NCBI GenBank assembly: GCA_905373295.1
Contig: CAJPSJ010000061.1
Location: forward strand, 1-9,898
Direction: 5' to 3'
Source: an uncultured Campylobacter sp.
GTDB lineage: Bacteria; Campylobacterota; Campylobacteria; Campylobacterales; Campylobacteraceae
Length of the DNA stretch: 9,898 bases
Shown: positions 7,240-9,898 of the stretch, piece after piece
Position numbering within the stretch: the stretch's first letter is position 1
Layout: the number at the start of each line of letters is the position of its first letter
Position numbers and translations under genes: made by a program
The notes under the pieces: generated by a model
What the model was told of the DNA's origin: nothing
The model's database searches: none
The model's input: the letters and a program-made list of their open reading frames with translations, nothing else

Positions 7240-8286
7240 TTAACGATGCTTAAAAACTAAAAATGCCGCAAAGCCTAATAGCGCTGTTATGGGCACGATA
7301 ATGCCGAGTTCTGGGATGATGACGCCGTTGAGAGAAAACCTAATTAACACGAAAAGCACGCCCCAAGCGCATAGCGTAGCGATAAAAAATCCAAAGCTTA
7401 GTAGCGCGAGATTAAAAAATCGTCCCGTAACGGGCAGGTAATAATACAGCACCAATACCGCTAAAGGCGCAAATAACGGAAAAAATATCATATTATAAAG
7501 ACTTGCTTTTATAGTGGAGATATTTACGCCTTGATGCGAAAAGGTGTGGATCGAACGCAAAGCATCCCTGATCGAATATACATTACTCGTATCATAAACG
7601 CTTGCAATTGAGCTTGGATCAAAGCCCTTAAGCGCCTCGCTCTGCGCGCTAAGCTTACTTTTTAATCCACTTCCTCCAAGTTTGAGCTGCGCCGGTAAAG
7701 TAGTGGTATTTACGTCGCGCAGATGCCAAATTTTGCCTGCGTATTCGCCGGAGCTTGCATGTAAGCGCGAAGCAACGGAGTTATCCCTTATATTAAAGAT
7801 CGTTATATCATTTGCGTTTTTGCCATTTAGAGCTTTGATGTAGATATATTTACCCTCAAATTTCAAAAACATATCTCCCCCCGTAGGCGATAAATCGGTT
7901 AAATTCTTTTGAAATTTTAGCGCGTATGCAAACGGGGTGGAATTTAAAGCTATAAAGCCCGCAGTAATCGCAAGTGCGATCAAAAATGGAGGGATTATCA
8001 GAGCGTTTTTGCTAACTCCAAGCGCATAAAAGCTCACCAGCTCGTTGCTACGGATCATATTAAAGCCCATCAAAATAAGCGCAAAAATAAGACTTAGCGG
8101 CAGCGTGTAACTAAGCGCGACCGCTGCGGTTAGAGCGATATACAAAAGAGCGGTATTTGCGCTTGAAGGAAAATCTTTGAGATTGGTAAGCACATCGATG
8201 CCTACGTAAAAGCACTCAAGGGCTATTAGCAGGATAAAAAAATACTTCAGATAAGAAAGAGCCGCGTATTTTACGTATAACTTCAC
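7240..8286 (-). CDS. LptF/LptG family (YjgP/YjgQ) permease
   Basis: This 348-residue inner-membrane protein is of the LptF/LptG type, the membrane half of the LptB2FG transporter that extracts lipopolysaccharide or lipooligosaccharide and passes it to LptC. Six hydrophobic segments are visible at about 13-31, 46-76, 97-115, 264-283, 292-314 and 325-345. A periplasmic beta-rich domain lies between segments three and four (about 120-260). The cytoplasmic coupling helix [13 protein letters not shown] (80-92) carries the family's E...A-G-x-S pattern. Length fits the family (about 350-360). The start is GTG at 8286, overlapping the pth stop as GTGA. I cannot tell LptF from LptG by eye. The same family member follows pth in C. 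jejuni. Confidence 0.9.
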   Translation of the reverse strand: MKLYVKYAALSYLKYFFILLIALECFYVGIDVLTNLKDFPSSANTALLYIALTAAVALSYTLPLSLIFALILMGFNMIRSNELVSFYALGVSKNALIIPPFLIALAITAGFIALNSTPFAYALKFQKNLTDLSPTGGDMFLKFEGKYIYIKALNGKNANDITIFNIRDNSVASRLHASSGEYAGKIWHLRDVNTTTLPAQLKLGGSGLKSKLSAQSEALKGFDPSSIASVYDTSNVYSIRDALRSIHTFSHQGVNISTIKASLYNMIFFPLFAPLAVLVLYYYLPVTGRFFNLALLSFGFFIATLCAWGVLFVLIRFSLNGVIIPELGIIVPITALLGFAAFLVFKHR

Positions 8287-8840
8287 GCCCTAGCCTTTTT
8301 AATCGTAAATTTTTGCGCGATCTGCTCTATATCCGAGCAAATGAGCTCCTCTACCGCGCGCGCGACGTAGGGTAAAATTTCGCTCAGCTTCTCACGCTCG
8401 CTTTCGTTAAAATTTCCGAGTACGAAATTTGCCGCATCCTGGTCCTGCCGTTTTTTGCCCACGCCAATACGTACGCGCTCGTAATCCGCACCGATTAGCG
8501 CATCAATTGATTTGATGCCGTTGTGCCCGCCGCTACTGCCGCCTTTTTTAAATTTAACGGCGCCTAGATCCAAATCTATATCGTCGTGCACTATGATGAT
8601 ACGCTCGGGCTTATAAAAATCATTCACGGCCTTTAGGGAGTTGCCGCTTAAGTTCATAAAAGTTTGGGGTTTTAAAAGAAGAAGCGAGCCCTTTTTAAAA
8701 AGCTCGCCTTGGAATTTAGACGAGCCAAGCTCGCTAAAGCCGCCCGTCTTTAAAATTTCGTCGATTAGCATAAAACCGACGTTGTGTCTGGTGTCTGCGT
8801 ATTTCTGAGCAGGATTCCCAAGTCCTGCGATCAGTATCAT
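8283..8840 (-). CDS. pth: Peptidyl-tRNA hydrolase
   Basis: This is a 185-residue cytoplasmic enzyme that cleaves peptidyl-tRNAs dropped from ribosomes so that the tRNA can be reused. The fold opens with [20 protein letters not shown]. Catalytic and binding residues match the E. coli set: N9, H19 (catalytic base), N63 in FMNLSG, D86 in VHDD and N107 in GGHNGIKS. The glycine-rich segment [11 protein letters not shown] is intact. Length is normal (about 185-195). It starts eight bases after the rplY stop, with only a weak GGGG ahead, so it may depend on translation of rplY. Its stop overlaps the LptF/LptG start. The rplY-pth pairing is common in bacteria. Confidence 0.97.
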   Translation of the reverse strand: MILIAGLGNPAQKYADTRHNVGFMLIDEILKTGGFSELGSSKFQGELFKKGSLLLLKPQTFMNLSGNSLKAVNDFYKPERIIIVHDDIDLDLGAVKFKKGGSSGGHNGIKSIDALIGADYERVRIGVGKKRQDQDAANFVLGNFNESEREKLSEILPYVARAVEELICSDIEQIAQKFTIKKARA

Positions 8841-8848
8841 AGGCGCCC

Positions 8849-9385
8849 CTATTTAGCCGAAGTAACTCCGACTACCGCTACCGAGCCGTCTAGGATGATG
8901 CTGACGCCCTCTTTTACCGGAATGTCTCGGATCAAAAGCGAATCGCCTACGTCAAGATCGCTCACATCGAGCGTAAAATCGTTTGGTAGATCTTTGCCTG
9001 CGCATTTTACGGCAATACGGCGCTTGGATTGCACCAAGATACCTTTGTTTTTTAAGCCTTTAGCGACACCAGTTACCTTAACCGGCACTAGATATTTACT
9101 TACCACGTCATCCTGAACTACTCGCAAATCTACGTGAGTTAGGGTATTTGTGACGGGGTGCTTTTGGTATTCTTGCACGATGACGCGATATGTCTTACCG
9201 CCCACGCTAACCTCGAAAGGAAGATCTTCTTTTGCGCGCATAGCTTTGATAAAGTCGTTTACTTTAAACGCTGCGTTAATATTTTCAAATCCTTTCGCAT
9301 AAATATTAGCGATTAGATAACCATCTCGTTTTAGGGACTTTGAAGCCCTTTTACCGATACTATCTCTAACGATACCTTCTAACAT
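8849..9385 (-). CDS. rplY: 50S ribosomal protein L25, long (Ctc/TL5) form
   Basis: This is a 178-residue L25-family protein that binds 5S rRNA in the large subunit. The N-terminal L25 domain (about 1-92) includes the opening [22 protein letters not shown] and [18 protein letters not shown]5-type C-terminal beta domain (about 98-175) follows, with [16 protein letters not shown] and [18 protein letters not shown]. The length is that of the Ctc/TL5 form and not the 94-residue E. coli form. AAGGA lies about eight bases before the ATG at 9385. It is the first gene of the long operon, directly behind the candidate promoter at 9416-9421. Confidence 0.96.
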   Translation of the reverse strand: MLEGIVRDSIGKRASKSLKRDGYLIANIYAKGFENINAAFKVNDFIKAMRAKEDLPFEVSVGGKTYRVIVQEYQKHPVTNTLTHVDLRVVQDDVVSKYLVPVKVTGVAKGLKNKGILVQSKRRIAVKCAGKDLPNDFTLDVSDLDVGDSLLIRDIPVKEGVSIILDGSVAVVGVTSAK

Positions 9386-9415
9386 TAGGTTTCCTTTGTG
9401 AAAAAATGAAGCGTG

Positions 9416-9421
9416 ATAATA
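9416..9421 (-). promoter_or_regulatory. Candidate -10 of the rplY-to-dxs operon
   Basis: On the minus strand GCTATTAT lies 31 bases before the rplY ATG; its hexamer TATTAT differs from TATAAT at one base. The region upstream is T-rich, as in Campylobacter sigma-70 promoters, which lack a clear -35. It would give a leader of about 24 bases containing the AAGGA ribosome binding site. Confidence 0.45.
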
Positions 9422-9555
9422 GCTAAATGTTGCTTTAAATCTATTTAAGCGCCACGATGAAATTTAGAAGTAAAATCGCACGGAATTTAGCCGATTAAAA
9501 TTTACGCTAAATCCTGCAAGTCACGGCATATTTGTACACAATGGGACAGACGAAT

Positions 9556-9589
9556 AGAATTCTGCCTGCGCGGCGGCAGGCAGAATTCT
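9556..9589. repeat. Perfect 14-bp stem hairpin with 6-base loop
   Basis: The arms at 9556-9569 (AGAATTCTGCCTGC) and 9576-9589 are exact inverted copies around the loop GCGGCG. The arms share AGAATTCTGC with the repeat units inside lysA. Lying after the pilus gene it could end transcription, but neither strand shows a clean run of U directly after the stem, so it is not a textbook intrinsic terminator. Confidence 0.85.
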
Positions 9590-9624
9590 TTAAAATTTTA
9601 AATTGCAAAATTTAGAATTTTAAA
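9589..9624. repeat. AT-rich 16-bp hairpin with GCAA loop
   Basis: The arms 9589-9604 and 9609-9624 pair at 15 of 16 positions, with a T-G wobble at 9598/9615 on the plus strand. The loop is GCAA on that strand, a GNRA-type tetraloop. It starts at the last base of the preceding hairpin, and its outer end is ten bases from the pilus gene stop. AT-rich palindromes arise easily by chance in this genome, so function is uncertain. Confidence 0.6.
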
Positions 9625-9633
9625 ATTTACGAC

Positions 9634-9898
9634 TTAGCGGATCTCTTTTAGTTGTACGACTTCGCCGGCGAGCATCTCTTCGGCGCTCTCTCCGGATTCT
9701 GCCGCCAAATCCCTTTTTTTGGCAAGGTCCACGTTTTTTATCTGCAGATCAAGATCGTTTCGCTTAGAGGCCTTATCCAGCGCCTCCTCGCGGGTAATAA
9801 TGCCGTCTCTGTAAAGATCAAGCAGGTGCTGATCGAAGGTCTGCATGCCGTAGGTGTTGCGACCGTCGGCAATCGCGTCAGGAATTTCATCGTCACGC
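9634..9898 (-). CDS. pilT: PilT/PilU-type pilus retraction ATPase, C-terminal end
   Basis: This gene is cut by the right edge. The frame is open to the edge, so the 87 visible residues are the C-terminus and the methionine at 9846 is internal. The visible part reads IPDAIADGRNTYGMQTFDQH, then LLDLYRDGIITREEALDKAS and NDLDLQIK. The GMQTFDQxLxxLY and ITxEEAL elements are typical of the last helices of PilT/PilU hexameric ATPases, which pull type IV pili back and power twitching and DNA uptake. The Walker motifs lie outside the window. NDLxLQIK resembles PilU, so PilT versus PilU is open. The acidic tail ends at 9634 with a stop, ten bases before a hairpin. Confidence 0.85.
   Translation of the reverse strand, partial: RDDEIPDAIADGRNTYGMQTFDQHLLDLYRDGIITREEALDKASKRNDLDLQIKNVDLAKKRDLAAESGESAEEMLAGEVVQLKEIR

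Larger units (their letters stand above)
9386..9633. other. Intergenic region between the pilus ATPase gene and rplY
   Basis: These 248 bases hold no convincing gene. The part near rplY carries its promoter and leader. The part near the pilus gene holds two adjoining hairpins. I count nine RAATTY hexamers, far above chance for this length. No tRNA or other recognised RNA was seen. Confidence 0.7.

Noticed and set aside
9556..9589. Rho-independent terminator of the pilus gene
   Set aside because: The stem is strong, but on the minus strand it is followed by TATTCGTCTG and not a U-run, so I list it as a hairpin without assigning termination.

Overview
The window looks like a chromosomal segment from a Campylobacter of the higher-GC, oral type. 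C. gracilis or a close relative without flagella is my best guess. The evidence is gene order: read on the minus strand, rplY, pth, an LptF/LptG permease, lysA, pheA, hisC, dxs and perR occur in the order I recall for the C. jejuni locus Cj0311-Cj0322. The codon use and base composition are clearly more GC-rich than in thermophilic Campylobacter. The species call is inference from content, not a database match.

Every convincing gene is on the minus strand, so the window reads from high to low coordinates. At the right edge is the C-terminal end of a PilT/PilU-type retraction ATPase (9634-9898). Next comes a 248-base gap holding two stacked hairpins and the likely promoter of the main operon. 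Then follow rplY, pth, the LptF/LptG permease, lysA, an unrecognised repeat-protein ORF, pheA, hisC and dxs, with gaps of 45 bases or less and several stop/start overlaps. After a 65-base gap with a promoter and a palindrome comes perR. A gene for a CYTH-like/CHAD protein follows and runs off the left edge.

The operon mixes translation (rplY, pth), LPS/LOS transport (LptF/LptG), amino acid synthesis (lysA for lysine, pheA for phenylalanine, hisC for histidine and possibly aromatic transamination) and isoprenoid precursor synthesis (dxs). PerR is a peroxide-sensing repressor with all its metal ligands intact.

Three departures from the usual layout stand out. First, hisC overlaps dxs directly, where flagellated Campylobacter carry fliF-fliG-fliH. 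Second, lysA carries an in-frame insert of about 100 residues built from a 23-base unit repeated at 57/66/57-base steps. Third, the usual HAD-hydrolase position between lysA and pheA is occupied by a 144-codon ORF made largely of a decapeptide repeat (LNF core, 30-base period). Both repeat tracts and the hairpin gap are packed with RAATTY hexamers, the sequence class methylated by CtsM and linked to DNA uptake in C. jejuni.
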